From Thermosipho africanus Ob7 (lineage in GTDB: Bacteria; Thermotogota; Thermotogae; Thermotogales; Fervidobacteriaceae), in the NCBI RefSeq assembly GCF_003351105.1, contig NZ_NKRG01000008.1, forward strand, positions 1 to 64,000: a stretch of 64,000 nucleotides of DNA, given 5' to 3'. The number at the start of each line of letters is the position of its first letter. Position 1 is the first letter of the stretch. The translations under genes were made by a program, and so were the position numbers. Shown here piece by piece: positions 35,313 through 43,896 of the stretch. The notes beneath the pieces are model-generated. The model was not told where the DNA came from and did not search any database. It was given only the letters and a program-made list of their open reading frames with translations.

Positions 35313-35692
35313 TTTAATTCCCCCTTGAGTATGTTTGAAAGTATTTTTGAAAAATTATCGAAATTATCTATATAATATAGATTGGTCTGTACTTTTAAAT
35401 CTGAACTGCCAAACCCTTTTGGACCTGTAAAAAATTGAGACATGTAGAGTGAAATCTTTTCCTCGCATTTTGTTTCTGAAGAAACCATTACAACTGATTT
35501 TACGTTTGATTTATCGAGAAGATAGTCAATATGCCAGTGCAACTTTTTATTTTTGGACAGGTGCCTAGATACTCTTTTTTCAATATTGTTCATAGCAGAG
35601 CCTACATATACGTAAGTACCTTTTTTTAGATTCCATTTTTTTATTTTGGTATCTATTGGCAATTCAATTAATAGTAAGTAGCATCCTTTCAT
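35309..35692 (-). CDS. DUF123 family protein (GIY-YIG-like)
   Basis: This encodes a 127-residue protein of the DUF123 family, often linked to DNA repair and sometimes fused to endonuclease III. It begins MKGCYLLLIELPIDTKI and has the GIY-YIG-like GTYVYVGSAMNNIEKRVSRHL (here Tyr-Val-Gly-Ser), then HWHIDYLL and a conserved Cys/Glu in SSETKCEEKIS; GFGSSD is also typical. It is the first gene behind the cobalamin riboswitch and its stop overlaps the cobT start. A DNA-related protein in this position is odd; no cobalamin role is known to me. Confidence 0.82.
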   Translation of the reverse strand: MKGCYLLLIELPIDTKIKKWNLKKGTYVYVGSAMNNIEKRVSRHLSKNKKLHWHIDYLLDKSNVKSVVMVSSETKCEEKISLYMSQFFTGPKGFGSSDLKVQTNLYYIDNFDNFSKILSNILKGELK

Positions 35693-35704
35693 ATTTTCAC
35701 CTTA

Positions 35705-35745
35705 ATAAAAACAAAAATTTCCCCGAAATGCCCTAGCATTCGGGA
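35705..35745 (-). terminator. Riboswitch terminator of the minus-strand cobalamin operon
   Basis: On the minus strand TTCCCGAATGC pairs with GCATTTCGGGGAA (one bulged T) across the loop TAGG, then ATTTTTGTTTTT follows. It lies ten bases beyond the aptamer and 13 bases before the first gene, so it is the expression platform: cobalamin binding should favour termination. Confidence 0.85.
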
Positions 35746-35754
35746 AGTGACTTT

Positions 35755-35902
35755 CATCATAGGCAGGTCTCCCGGCTCCCGGATCAACCTACTCTCCACG
35801 CCTTCCCAGGAAATACTCCCAGTGGCATCCTGTGGATTTCGTCCCCGGTTACGGTTGCTGGGCAGCCCCGGCCTTTCACCGGTGTTCCCTTAACCTATGA
35901 TG
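35755..35902 (-). promoter_or_regulatory. Cobalamin riboswitch aptamer (minus-strand operon)
   Basis: This is an adenosylcobalamin-type aptamer. The closing stem P1 pairs CATCATAGG with CCTATGATG. The core contains GCCGGGGCTGCCCAGCAACC, the B12-box sequence GATGCCACTGGG and CCGGGAGACCTGCC. It precedes DUF123-cobT-cobU and the rest. Its 132-base core (35760-35891) matches the plus-strand riboswitch (52243-52374) at all but two positions. A TATAAT at 35912-35917 might be its own -10, but the -35 position is occupied by the tRNA terminator stem. Confidence 0.95.
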
Positions 35903-35923
35903 GTTTTCTATATTATATACTAT

Positions 35924-35948
35924 AAAAGGCCGGTTAGCCCGGCCTTTT
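35924..35948 (-). terminator. Terminator-like hairpin directly after tRNA-Pro
   Basis: AAAAGGCCGG pairs with CCGGCCTTTT across a five-base loop, directly abutting the encoded CCA. On the minus strand only TTTT-A-T follows the stem, so termination may be partial and leave read-through into the riboswitch. Confidence 0.75.
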
Positions 35949-36024
35949 GGTCGGGGTGACTGGACTTGAACCAGCGACCTCTTGCGCCCCATGCAAGCGC
36001 GCTAGCCAACTGCGCTACACCCCG
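35948..36024 (-). tRNA. tRNA-Pro (anticodon GGG)
   Basis: The minus strand folds as a full cloverleaf. The acceptor stem is CGGGGTG/CACCCCG with discriminator A73; the anticodon stem CTTGC/GCAAG holds the loop ATGGGGC, so the anticodon is GGG followed by G37, as in proline tRNAs. The T-arm loop GTTCAAGTC is standard. CCA is encoded. C1-G72 is the proline-type first pair. Confidence 0.95.
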
Positions 36025-36034
36025 ATACACTAAA

Positions 36035-36063
36035 ATTATATTCTATCTTTCTTTTTATGTCAA
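36035..36063 (-). promoter_or_regulatory. Consensus promoter of tRNA-Pro
   Basis: On the minus strand a perfect TTGACA (36058-36063) and a perfect TATAAT (36035-36040) are 17 bases apart. Transcription should start a few bases before the tRNA. Confidence 0.9.
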
Positions 36064-36157
36064 ACTATATCAGTCTTTTTTAAGTTTGTAAAAAGTTGAA
36101 TTTTGATAAAAATCCTGCTTTTTTGTGTTAAAATAAAACGTGGGAGGCGTTTTTTTG

Positions 36158-37630
36158 ATGTTTAGATTTTATTTAAAATACTTTTTGATAGCTTTTATCA
36201 TATTTGCATTTTTTCCCATATCCTTTTATTATTTATCATATCCTAAAGGAGTAAAAATAGTAAAGGCGGAGAATGGAATTTCTCTTCCGATTTCTTCAAC
36301 TCTAAATTCAAGAAGGACATTCCATTTGAAATTTCAAATTCCAAATGGATATAGTTATGTATATTTCCCATATGTTGATTGTTCATATATTAAAGTCTAT
36401 TCTTCAGGGAAATTAATTGGAAAATATGGATTTAACGATAGAAATGCGCATTCTTGGTTTGTGCCGATGTTGTTTGAGATTCCAAATAATATAAATAGCT
36501 TGGAAGTTGAAATTAGCGGAGTTTATTCAATAGGGCTTGATAGTTTTTATTTGATAAAAGAGGGTGAAAGAAAAAAATATGTCTTTTTAAGATTTTTAAC
36601 GGATAATTTAATAAATATATCGATAGGTCTTGTGTTAACTCTTGGTATACTGCTTTTAATGCTTTCGAAAAACGCAAATTTTTTGCGAAAAAATGCATAT
36701 GTTTATTTTGGGCTCTCGAGTATTTTTGCAACGGTCTGGCTTTTTGATTTGTTGTCATTTGAAAGTTTTTGGTTTCCATTAAGGAAAATATTTGTATCAA
36801 CTGCATATTTTTCGCTTTTATTAATAATAGTTGGATTTGAGGTTTATAATTTTTCAAAGGTAAGTAAAATTGCAAAAATTGTGTCAATTTTGAATTTTGC
36901 TGCGGGAGTTTCTGTGTTGCTAACATTTTCCGATTATCAGCTAAAGTTAGTTTCAACATATGTATCTCCTCTTTTAATACTTGATTCTTTGTATTTAGTA
37001 TATATAACTTTTAGAGCGTATATACCTCTTGATATGATTTTTTCATCATTTTTTGCAATAACTGTATCTCACGATGCTCTAGTTATGATTTTAAATGTGC
37101 CGGCTAGATTTTTTTCTCCATACGGTGTAATAGCTATATATTTAAGTTTTGTGTTTAACATTCTTTTTGAATATAAAGAAAAATCTACGGAGGTAAATAT
37201 ATTATACGCACAGAGTATTATAGACAAATTAACTGGTGCATACAACCGGGGAGTTTTAAATAGTAACTTTTTGAAAAAAGGAGATGTATTGGTTTTTGTT
37301 GATCTAAATAAATTTAAGCAAATCAATGACACGCTGGGGCATGATGTTGGAGATAAGGTATTACAAAAACTTTCAAGTATAATTAAGTCATATATTAGCT
37401 CTTCAGATCTTCTTGTTAGAATGGGTGGAGATGAGTTTTTAGTTGTTTTGAAAAACAAAGATGAGAGTATAGCAAAAGATTTAATGAAAAAAATTCTTGA
37501 AGAGTTTAAAAAATCCTTTGAGTTTTCACCAACATTTTCATGGGGTATTTCAAAGATTGAAGATAATAATATAGACAACGCTATTAGAAAAGCAGATGAT
37601 TTAATGTATAAAATGAAAAGGGGAAAATAG
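36158..37630 (+). CDS. Membrane-bound diguanylate cyclase (GGDEF) with 7TM-type sensor
   Basis: This makes the second messenger cyclic di-GMP. A first membrane segment (residues 5-25), an extracytoplasmic beta-rich sensor domain of about 120 residues, and seven or so further helices (about 145-320) precede a C-terminal GGDEF domain. That domain has IDKLTGAYNRGVLN, FVDLNKFKQINDTLGHDVGD (key residues D, N and K) and the intact active site RMGGDEFLV. The RxxD inhibitory site is absent (SSSD is found). The layout matches 7TM-DISM cyclases. I place the start at ATG 36158, ten bases after GGAGG; TTG 36155 is possible. Confidence 0.88.
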   Translation: MFRFYLKYFLIAFIIFAFFPISFYYLSYPKGVKIVKAENGISLPISSTLNSRRTFHLKFQIPNGYSYVYFPYVDCSYIKVYSSGKLIGKYGFNDRNAHSWFVPMLFEIPNNINSLEVEISGVYSIGLDSFYLIKEGERKKYVFLRFLTDNLINISIGLVLTLGILLLMLSKNANFLRKNAYVYFGLSSIFATVWLFDLLSFESFWFPLRKIFVSTAYFSLLLIIVGFEVYNFSKVSKIAKIVSILNFAAGVSVLLTFSDYQLKLVSTYVSPLLILDSLYLVYITFRAYIPLDMIFSSFFAITVSHDALVMILNVPARFFSPYGVIAIYLSFVFNILFEYKEKSTEVNILYAQSIIDKLTGAYNRGVLNSNFLKKGDVLVFVDLNKFKQINDTLGHDVGDKVLQKLSSIIKSYISSSDLLVRMGGDEFLVVLKNKDESIAKDLMKKILEEFKKSFEFSPTFSWGISKIEDNNIDNAIRKADDLMYKMKRGK

Positions 37631-38203
37631 TTATGCGGTAATACTTTTTTGATATATATTCCAAAGATGCAGAGCAGGATCGTAGCTTTTTACAAAAAGA
37701 TTTACTCTATTTTCTTTTAATACTTTTCTTGTTCGGTTATTATAACTAATAACGATATTTCTTTTTTCATCGTATATAATGAATTTTTCATTTTTTAGTC
37801 TTTCAAGAAAGTATAAAAATAAAAGATCTATTATATTCGAGTTAGAGGAAAATGAAGATATAAATACTCCGTTGTGTTCTAAAAAGTAGAGCTTTCTTTT
37901 AATTTTTTCAAATTCAGTCAATACATCTTTAGAAATTTTTCTAAGAGTTTTTTCTAAAAAGGTATTTTTTGTAATAACATATTTTATAATTAGCGATTCA
38001 ATATTTTTTATTTCAGAAAGAAATGGTAGAAAAATATAACTGTCGTGTATGAATTTTTTAGTAAATTCTATTTCAGAAAGATCGATAAGAATTGATATTT
38101 TCCTTTCTTTTTTTAAGACAAAATCTGGTATTATGTTGTTTTTATAGCAAAATTGAATTAGTTTAAGCAGTCCATTAAAGGTTCCATCATATGATACCAT
38201 CAT
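37631..38203 (-). CDS. TIGR03915/DUF4130-like partner of a radical SAM protein
   Basis: This encodes 190 residues of mixed alpha/beta character beginning MMVSYDGTFNGLLKLIQFCYK; the YDGTFNGLL start is typical of the family that accompanies TIGR03916 radical SAM proteins. It continues with FLPFLSEI, a central basic region, and ends YDPALHLWNIYQ. Its function is unknown; the pair has been annotated as putative DNA modification or repair. It starts directly at the stop of the radical SAM gene, with no gap, so the two are surely co-expressed. It converges on the diguanylate cyclase gene with no gap. Confidence 0.8.
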   Translation of the reverse strand: MMVSYDGTFNGLLKLIQFCYKNNIIPDFVLKKERKISILIDLSEIEFTKKFIHDSYIFLPFLSEIKNIESLIIKYVITKNTFLEKTLRKISKDVLTEFEKIKRKLYFLEHNGVFISSFSSNSNIIDLLFLYFLERLKNEKFIIYDEKRNIVISYNNRTRKVLKENRVNLFVKSYDPALHLWNIYQKSITA

Positions 38204-39364
38204 TTACAAATCCCACCCATTTTTAGAAAATTCAAATAAGGGCATATAAGTCTTTGAAGTTTTAAAGTTTTTTCCTTTAATAGAGATGAAGTCCTTTGCT
38301 TTTTTTAGAGAAATTCCTGCCTTTTTTAGAGTGTCAAAGTTAAGTATTCCATGTTTTCTGAGCATGATTATTTTTTGAGCAGATTTAAGGCCAATCCCGG
38401 GGATCCTTATTAATTCGTCAAATGTTGCTTTGGATATATCTATTGGAAAGAATTCTGGATGTTTTAGGGCCCACAAAGATTTTGGATCGATATTTAAATC
38501 AAGATTTTCAGAATTATCAAAAATTTCTTCTATAGAGTAATTGTAGAACCTTATGAGAAAATCTGTTTGGTACAATCTGTGCTCTCTTAAAGAATTTTCA
38601 CTCCTTTGTGGAAGCCTTTTATCTTTGTTTATGGCTATATACCCTGAATAATACACCCTTTTAAGTTTATATATTTTATAGAGTTTGCTTGAAAATTCTA
38701 TAATTTTTTTATCTGATTCGTTAGTTGCCCCAACTATTATCTGTGTTGTTTGTCCCAAAGGAGAATAAGGCTTTACATGTGAATATTTCTTTTTTTCTTC
38801 GATGTATTGAAGATATTTAATTGCGGAAGTTTGTAATGGTTTTTGTATTGCTTCTGGCTTTTTTTCAGGTGTAAGATTAAAAAATGCATCTTTTTTTAAA
38901 AATTCTACATTTATACTTACCCTGTCTGCGTACATTCCAGCCTTTTCAACTAATGTATCGTCTGCTCCTGGAACTATTTTTAAGTGAATGTAACCAGGAA
39001 ATTTTTCTTCTTCTCTTAGTTTCTTTGCAACATTTACCAATTGCTCCATAGTATAGTTTGGATCCTTTATTATAGCCGAACTTAAAAAAAGACCTTCTAT
39101 GTAATTTCTTTTGTAAAAATCCACAGTTAGTTTTACAACTTCATCCACCGTAAAACTTGCACGTTTTATGTTATTTGATTTTCGGTTTATACAATATGCA
39201 CAATCGTATATGCATGCATTTGAAAATAGTATTTTTAATATAGGAACATACCTGCCATTTGCTACGCTGTAGTACACAAAATCTTTTTTTCTCTTCCCAA
39301 AAGAGCATGAAACATCGTATTTTGCAGCAGCAGAAAGAATACTTAGTTTTTCCTCAAGTGTCAT
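38204..39364 (-). CDS. Radical SAM protein with helix-hairpin-helix domain (TIGR03916 type)
   Basis: This is a putative DNA modification or repair enzyme. The radical SAM cluster is bound by CIYDCAYC (CxxxCxxC, near residue 52), preceded by VPILKILFSNAC. The SAM barrel continues with YIHLKIVPGA and YADRVSINVEF. The C-terminus carries a DNA-binding helix-hairpin-helix, RIPGIGLKSAQKIIMLRK (near 325). At 386 residues the size fits the family. It has a good promoter (39395-39423) and a GGAGGGG ribosome-binding site, and is followed without a gap by its TIGR03915-like partner. Confidence 0.88.
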   Translation of the reverse strand: MTLEEKLSILSAAAKYDVSCSFGKRKKDFVYYSVANGRYVPILKILFSNACIYDCAYCINRKSNNIKRASFTVDEVVKLTVDFYKRNYIEGLFLSSAIIKDPNYTMEQLVNVAKKLREEEKFPGYIHLKIVPGADDTLVEKAGMYADRVSINVEFLKKDAFFNLTPEKKPEAIQKPLQTSAIKYLQYIEEKKKYSHVKPYSPLGQTTQIIVGATNESDKKIIEFSSKLYKIYKLKRVYYSGYIAINKDKRLPQRSENSLREHRLYQTDFLIRFYNYSIEEIFDNSENLDLNIDPKSLWALKHPEFFPIDISKATFDELIRIPGIGLKSAQKIIMLRKHGILNFDTLKKAGISLKKAKDFISIKGKNFKTSKTYMPLFEFSKNGWDL

Positions 39365-39394
39365 ATCAACCCCTCCAAGTATACGTTTGTATAT

Positions 39395-39423
39395 ATTATA
39401 TCATGAAAAAATGTATTTTTCAA
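39395..39423 (-). promoter_or_regulatory. Promoter of the radical SAM gene pair
   Basis: On the minus strand TTGAAA (39418-39423) and TATAAT (39395-39400) are 17 bases apart, and the -10 carries an upstream TGn. The start codon is about 30 bases on. Confidence 0.75.
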
Positions 39424-39565
39424 AATTTTGAGTAATCTTGAGGTATAAAGTTATATAAAATTTTGTTTTTTTATATAAAAATATATAAAAATTGTATAAG
39501 AATTGAATTTTATGTATTTTTCCCTTAGAGTTAAATAGTCAAAAATGACTATGGGAGGGATTTTT

Positions 39566-40654
39566 ATGAAAAAGATTTTGTTATTCCTTTTGTATTTCAA
39601 TTTTTTGTTAACTTACGCTGAAGGGATTTACAAATTTCCAGCAGAATATTTTAAACATGAAACTACATGGCTTGTTTGGCCTCATGAACACACATATGGA
39701 GAAAAGTATAGAGATGAACTTGAGCCAATATGGATTGAGATGGCAAAGCATTTAAGTTTTTCAGAGAAAGTATGCATTATTGTATACGATAGAAATGAAA
39801 AGTATAGAGTGTCAAAGATTTTAGAAAGGTCTAAAGCAAATATGGAAAATGTAAGGTTTTTTGTATATAAAACAGATGATGTGTGGATAAGGGATACTGG
39901 GCCTTTTTTTGTATACGATGAAAATAAAAATTTAGTGGTATTAAATTTTGGATTTAATGGCTGGGGAGGGAAAGTACCATATAATAGAGATAAAAACTTA
40001 AAAAAATTTATAGGAAAATTATTAAATTTGGAAATAATTAATCTTAAAGATATTGTTCTTGAAGGAGGTGCTGTGGAATTGGGAGACGATGGTACATGTT
40101 TATTAACCAAAAGTGCTATTTTAAATAAAAATAGAAACCCGAATTTGTCAGTTGAAGAGTTAAAGTTCTATTTAAATAAATATCTTGGAGCAAGTAAGTT
40201 TGTAGTTTTAGAAGGAGTTAAAGGAATTGACATCACTGATTTTCACATTGATGGTTTTGCAAAAGTTTATAAGGATAAGATAATAACGATGAAAAGAGAA
40301 GAACTAATAGAATGGGGACTTTCAGAAAGTGATATAGAAATTTTATATTCTGCGAAAAATAACAAAGGAAAGAAATTTGATTTTGTTTTTTTACCACTTA
40401 CAAAAAATAATGTGACTTTGAAAAATGGAAAAAACTTGAGGTATAAAGGTTCATATGTAAATTTTTATATTGCAAATAAAGTTGTTTTAGTACCAGTATA
40501 TAATGATCCAAATGATAGCGTTGCTTTAAGAATACTTGAAAATATTTTTCCTAAAAGAAAAGTTGTAGGTATCGATGTTAGAGAATTATATAAATATGGA
40601 GGTATGATACATTGTGTTACAATTCAACAGCCAAAAATGGTAGAATATAATTAA
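39566..40654 (+). CDS. Agmatine deiminase / peptidylarginine deiminase family enzyme with signal peptide
   Basis: The family hydrolyses guanidino groups (agmatine to N-carbamoylputrescine in AguA). Visible active-site elements are WLVWPHEHT, DDVWIRDTGPFFV, LEGGAVELGDDGTC, FHIDGFAKV and the nucleophile Cys in GGMIHCVTIQ at the C-terminus. Cytoplasmic agmatine deiminases lack the hydrophobic N-terminus seen here (MKKILLFLLYFNFLLTYAEG), so this one is probably exported. I place the start at ATG 39566 after GGGAGGG, giving 362 residues. A small hairpin (ATAGTC/GACTAT, 39535-39552) lies just before the ribosome-binding site. It may be co-transcribed with the GH36 gene 20 bases downstream. Confidence 0.88.
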   Translation: MKKILLFLLYFNFLLTYAEGIYKFPAEYFKHETTWLVWPHEHTYGEKYRDELEPIWIEMAKHLSFSEKVCIIVYDRNEKYRVSKILERSKANMENVRFFVYKTDDVWIRDTGPFFVYDENKNLVVLNFGFNGWGGKVPYNRDKNLKKFIGKLLNLEIINLKDIVLEGGAVELGDDGTCLLTKSAILNKNRNPNLSVEELKFYLNKYLGASKFVVLEGVKGIDITDFHIDGFAKVYKDKIITMKREELIEWGLSESDIEILYSAKNNKGKKFDFVFLPLTKNNVTLKNGKNLRYKGSYVNFYIANKVVLVPVYNDPNDSVALRILENIFPKRKVVGIDVRELYKYGGMIHCVTIQQPKMVEYN

Positions 40655-40674
40655 ACTATATTTGGAGGGATTGT

Positions 40675-42201
40675 ATGGAAATAATTAAAGAACTTAAAAA
40701 TGGAAAGATACTATCAAAGAAAATCAAAGGAAAGCCTGGAAAAGTTAAAGTATTTGAGGAAGAATTAAATGATAATTATATTTTGATCAATAACTGGCAA
40801 AGTTGGGGACCAACAAAGGTTATACCTAAGGATTTTAAACTTAATATTTCAAAAGATTTTCTTGAAAAAGCAAGGTTTTCACCTAATCCAAATCCTGAGT
40901 TATTACTAGATTATATTGTTAGTGACTATTTTATTGCTACGAAAGATAAATTATACGGTTTTTTGTCATCAAAGATCGGCCATCCTTATTTTTTGATAAA
41001 GGATGGAAAAATAGAAGGGTATATCGATTATTTTGAAGAAGAATTTGAAGATTATACTGAAACAGAACCACTAGTTGTTTTGAGTGGAAATATTGATATG
41101 CTTTTGAGAGAGTATGGAGAACTCCTTAGAGATTATAACAAACCACAATTTAAGGAATGGAATCCTGTAGGTTGGTCAAGTTGGTATTATTATTTTGAAA
41201 AACTTACTTGGAATGATGTTTTGAAAAATCTTGAACTTGCTAAAAATTATCCATTTGAAGTTTTTCAAATAGATGATTCTTGGCAAAAAGACATAGGAGA
41301 TTGGCAGCCAAAAGAAAGTTTCCCATCGTTAAAAGAAATGGCAGAGACTATAAAGAAATTTGGATTTGTTCCTGGAATATGGCTTGCTCCATTTAGTGTA
41401 TCTGAAACTTCAAGCATTTTTAAAGAGCACAAAGATTGGCTTGTAAAAGATGATGATGGAAATCCAAAGGTAGCGTATCAAAATTGGGGAAAAAATATCT
41501 ACGCACTTGATCTGAGTAATCCAGAAGTTTTAGATTTTGTTGAAACTCTTTTTAAAGTTCTAAAAGATTCAAGATTTGAATATTTTAAAATAGATTTCTT
41601 ATTTGCAGGTGCAATTCCTGGAAAAAGATATCAAAATATATCCCCCATTCGTGCATATAGGCTTGGAATGGAAAAAATAAGGAAAACGGTAAATGACAAT
41701 TTCATCCTTGGGTGTGGAGCTCCTCTTCTTCCGTCAATCGGTTATGTTGATGGAATGAGAATTGGTCCTGATACAGCACCTTATTATGATCCAAAAATTC
41801 CGGATAATTTAGGACCAAATGCATATAGCGCGCTTCGCAATACAATAACAAGGTATTTTATGAACAAAAAACTTTGGTGGAATGATCCAGATTGTTTGCT
41901 TCTTAGAAAAACGGAGACGAATCTTACAACAAATCAAAAAAAGATGTTTGCAATAACAGCGGGAATGCTTGATAACATGATACTTGTAAGTGATGATCTA
42001 GAACTTGAACTAGATGATTTTCTCATTCCGACAGCTTTAAAATTAAAAGATGGAGAATATTTTGTAGAAGGCATTATGGACAAGGCATTTACTATTTATA
42101 CAAAAAATGAAAAAGTTGGAGAAGTTAAATTTAGAATTTGTCTTGAAACAGAAAAATCTGAGTATTATCCAGATAAAGATTTCTTAAAGGGTAAAAAATA
42201 A
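40675..42201 (+). CDS. Alpha-galactosidase, glycoside hydrolase family 36
   Basis: This cleaves alpha-galactosides such as melibiose or raffinose in the cytoplasm (no signal peptide). It resembles Thermotoga GalA: INNWQSWGPT near residue 38, FQIDDSWQKDIGDW near 203, GFVPGIWLAPF near 235, the nucleophile Asp in YFKIDFLFAGA (near 308), GCGAPLLPSIGYVDGMRI near 345 and the acid/base Asp in RIGPDTAPYY. The length of 508 residues is a little below GalA. It is isolated from other galactoside genes in this window. The ribosome-binding site is GGAGGG, and a bidirectional terminator follows. Confidence 0.92.
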   Translation: MEIIKELKNGKILSKKIKGKPGKVKVFEEELNDNYILINNWQSWGPTKVIPKDFKLNISKDFLEKARFSPNPNPELLLDYIVSDYFIATKDKLYGFLSSKIGHPYFLIKDGKIEGYIDYFEEEFEDYTETEPLVVLSGNIDMLLREYGELLRDYNKPQFKEWNPVGWSSWYYYFEKLTWNDVLKNLELAKNYPFEVFQIDDSWQKDIGDWQPKESFPSLKEMAETIKKFGFVPGIWLAPFSVSETSSIFKEHKDWLVKDDDGNPKVAYQNWGKNIYALDLSNPEVLDFVETLFKVLKDSRFEYFKIDFLFAGAIPGKRYQNISPIRAYRLGMEKIRKTVNDNFILGCGAPLLPSIGYVDGMRIGPDTAPYYDPKIPDNLGPNAYSALRNTITRYFMNKKLWWNDPDCLLLRKTETNLTTNQKKMFAITAGMLDNMILVSDDLELELDDFLIPTALKLKDGEYFVEGIMDKAFTIYTKNEKVGEVKFRICLETEKSEYYPDKDFLKGKK

Positions 42202-42203
42202 GA

Positions 42204-42225
42204 ATGCGTCCCAGCTGGGACGCAT
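42204..42225. terminator. Bidirectional terminator between GH36 gene and glyA
   Basis: ATGCGTCCC and GGGACGCAT form a perfect stem with an AGCT loop between two converging genes, three bases past the GH36 stop and eight before the glyA stop. Confidence 0.8.
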
Positions 42226-42232
42226 CTATTTA

Positions 42233-43507
42233 TTATAACTTAATTTTTCCTTCATAAAGTGGGAATCTAGTGCAGAGATCTTTTACCTTCTTTTGTGTTT
42301 TTTCAATGATTTCTTCATCTACATTTCCTTCTTCGTCTTTTACATGTTTTAGTACATCTACAATAAGTTCTGCTATTTCTTCCATTTCAGATTCCTTCAT
42401 TCCTCTTGTTGTAAGTGCTGGTGTTCCAAGTCTTATACCACTTGCAATAAATGGAGATCTTGTTTCATTTGGAATGGTGTTTTTGTTTACTGTAATGTGG
42501 CATTTTCCAAGTGCAATTTCTGCAGCTTTTCCAGTAACATTTAGTGGGTTAAGATCAACGAGCATTAAGTGAGTGTCTGTTCCACCTGAAACAATCCTCA
42601 AGCCTCTTTTTTCAAGTTCTGCTGCAAGTGTTTTCGCGTTCTTTACAACTTGTTTTTGATATTCTTTAAATTCGTCTGTTAATGCTTCTTTGAAACAAAC
42701 AGCTTTTGCAGCAATTACATGCATTAATGGTCCACCCTGAATTCCAGGGAATATTGATTTATTTATTGCTTTGTACAATTCTTTATCATTGGTTAATATC
42801 ATACCACCTCTTGGACCTCTCAATGTTTTGTGAGTAGTACTTGTTACTATGTGAGCATATTCTGCAGGATTTGGATAAATTCCTGCTGCAACAAGACCAG
42901 CAAAATGTGCCATATCTACGATGAGATATGCTCCAACTTCATCTGCTATTTCTCTAAATTTTTTAAAGTCAATTATTCTTGAGTAGGCACTTCCTCCGGC
43001 AACTATAATCTTTGGTTTGTGTTTTAAGGCAAGATCTCTAACCTCATCATAGTCGATTACTTCGGTTTCAGGATTTACACCGTATGGAACGACGTTATAT
43101 ATTCTTCCAGAAAAGTTTACAGAAGCACCATGGGTGAGGTGACCTCCATGACTTAACGACATTCCCATTATAGTATCTCCTGGTTCGGAAACGGCAAAGT
43201 ATGCTCCCATATTTGCTTGTGAGCCTGAATGTGGTTGAACATTTGCGTACTTTACGTTAAACAATTCTTTTGCTCTATCTCTTGCAAGCTTTTCAGCAAC
43301 ATCTACCCATTCACAGCCACCGTAGTATCTTCTTCCAGGATATCCTTCTGCATATTTATTAGTTAAAACGCTTCCCATTGCTTCAATTACAGCAAGTGAT
43401 GCAAAATTTTCTGAAGCAATAAGTTCAAGTCCGTATTCTTGTCTTTCCCATTCTTTTAATATAACATCATATATTTCAGGGTCAGTCTTTTTAACGTTTT
43501 CCCACAT
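42233..43507 (-). CDS. glyA: Serine hydroxymethyltransferase
   Basis: This PLP enzyme interconverts serine and glycine with tetrahydrofolate and supplies one-carbon units. It begins [19 protein letters not shown], has [31 protein letters not shown], the PLP lysine in [16 protein letters not shown] (near residue 228) and [15 protein letters not shown] near 355. The length of 424 residues is normal. It is transcribed alone. Confidence 0.96.
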   Translation of the reverse strand: MWENVKKTDPEIYDVILKEWERQEYGLELIASENFASLAVIEAMGSVLTNKYAEGYPGRRYYGGCEWVDVAEKLARDRAKELFNVKYANVQPHSGSQANMGAYFAVSEPGDTIMGMSLSHGGHLTHGASVNFSGRIYNVVPYGVNPETEVIDYDEVRDLALKHKPKIIVAGGSAYSRIIDFKKFREIADEVGAYLIVDMAHFAGLVAAGIYPNPAEYAHIVTSTTHKTLRGPRGGMILTNDKELYKAINKSIFPGIQGGPLMHVIAAKAVCFKEALTDEFKEYQKQVVKNAKTLAAELEKRGLRIVSGGTDTHLMLVDLNPLNVTGKAAEIALGKCHITVNKNTIPNETRSPFIASGIRLGTPALTTRGMKESEMEEIAELIVDVLKHVKDEEGNVDEEIIEKTQKKVKDLCTRFPLYEGKIKL

Positions 43508-43824
43508 GAAATATCCCTCCTGTTTATTTTGTATTAGTCATTAATATTCTAACATTAACAATATACTTTAAAAACTATAAAAAACATTGATTAAAAACAA
43601 AGAACACAAAAAATCATTTTAAGACAACTTTTATTTTGGTTTTAAAAAGATTTATGATAAAATCTAAATATAAATTTCAATCAAAATTTTAATTTGTCGG
43701 TCGATAATATAATAAACAGATAATAAACATCTATTTTTAGCTGTTTAGTATATATAAGGTTTTAAAGAAGATGAAAATGTATGTTTTAAACAAAGTGAAA
43801 AACAACATCAATCTTTTATTAAAT
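43508..43824. other. Divergent intergenic region between glyA and pilin gene
   Basis: This A+T-rich stretch holds the upstream region of glyA on the minus strand and a long leader on the pilin side. I see no gene, RNA structure or strong palindrome in it, apart from A/T runs and TTGTCGGTCGATAATATAAT near 43695, which might be a promoter. Confidence 0.4.
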
Positions 43825-43853
43825 TTGATGATAATAAAGTTTTTTGGTAAAAT
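43825..43853 (+). promoter_or_regulatory. Promoter candidate of the type IV pilin gene
   Basis: TTGATG (43825-43830) and TAAAAT (43848-43853) are 17 bases apart, about 45 bases before the pilin start. Confidence 0.6.
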
Positions 43854-43896
43854 ATCTTCAGAAAGTTATTTACTAAATTTAAAGGGAGGGGAACAT

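Noticed and set aside
43771-43896. A longer pilin starting at ATG 43771
   Set aside because: It would put more than 40 residues in front of the prepilin leader. ATG 43897 has a strong ribosome-binding site and gives the normal short basic leader.
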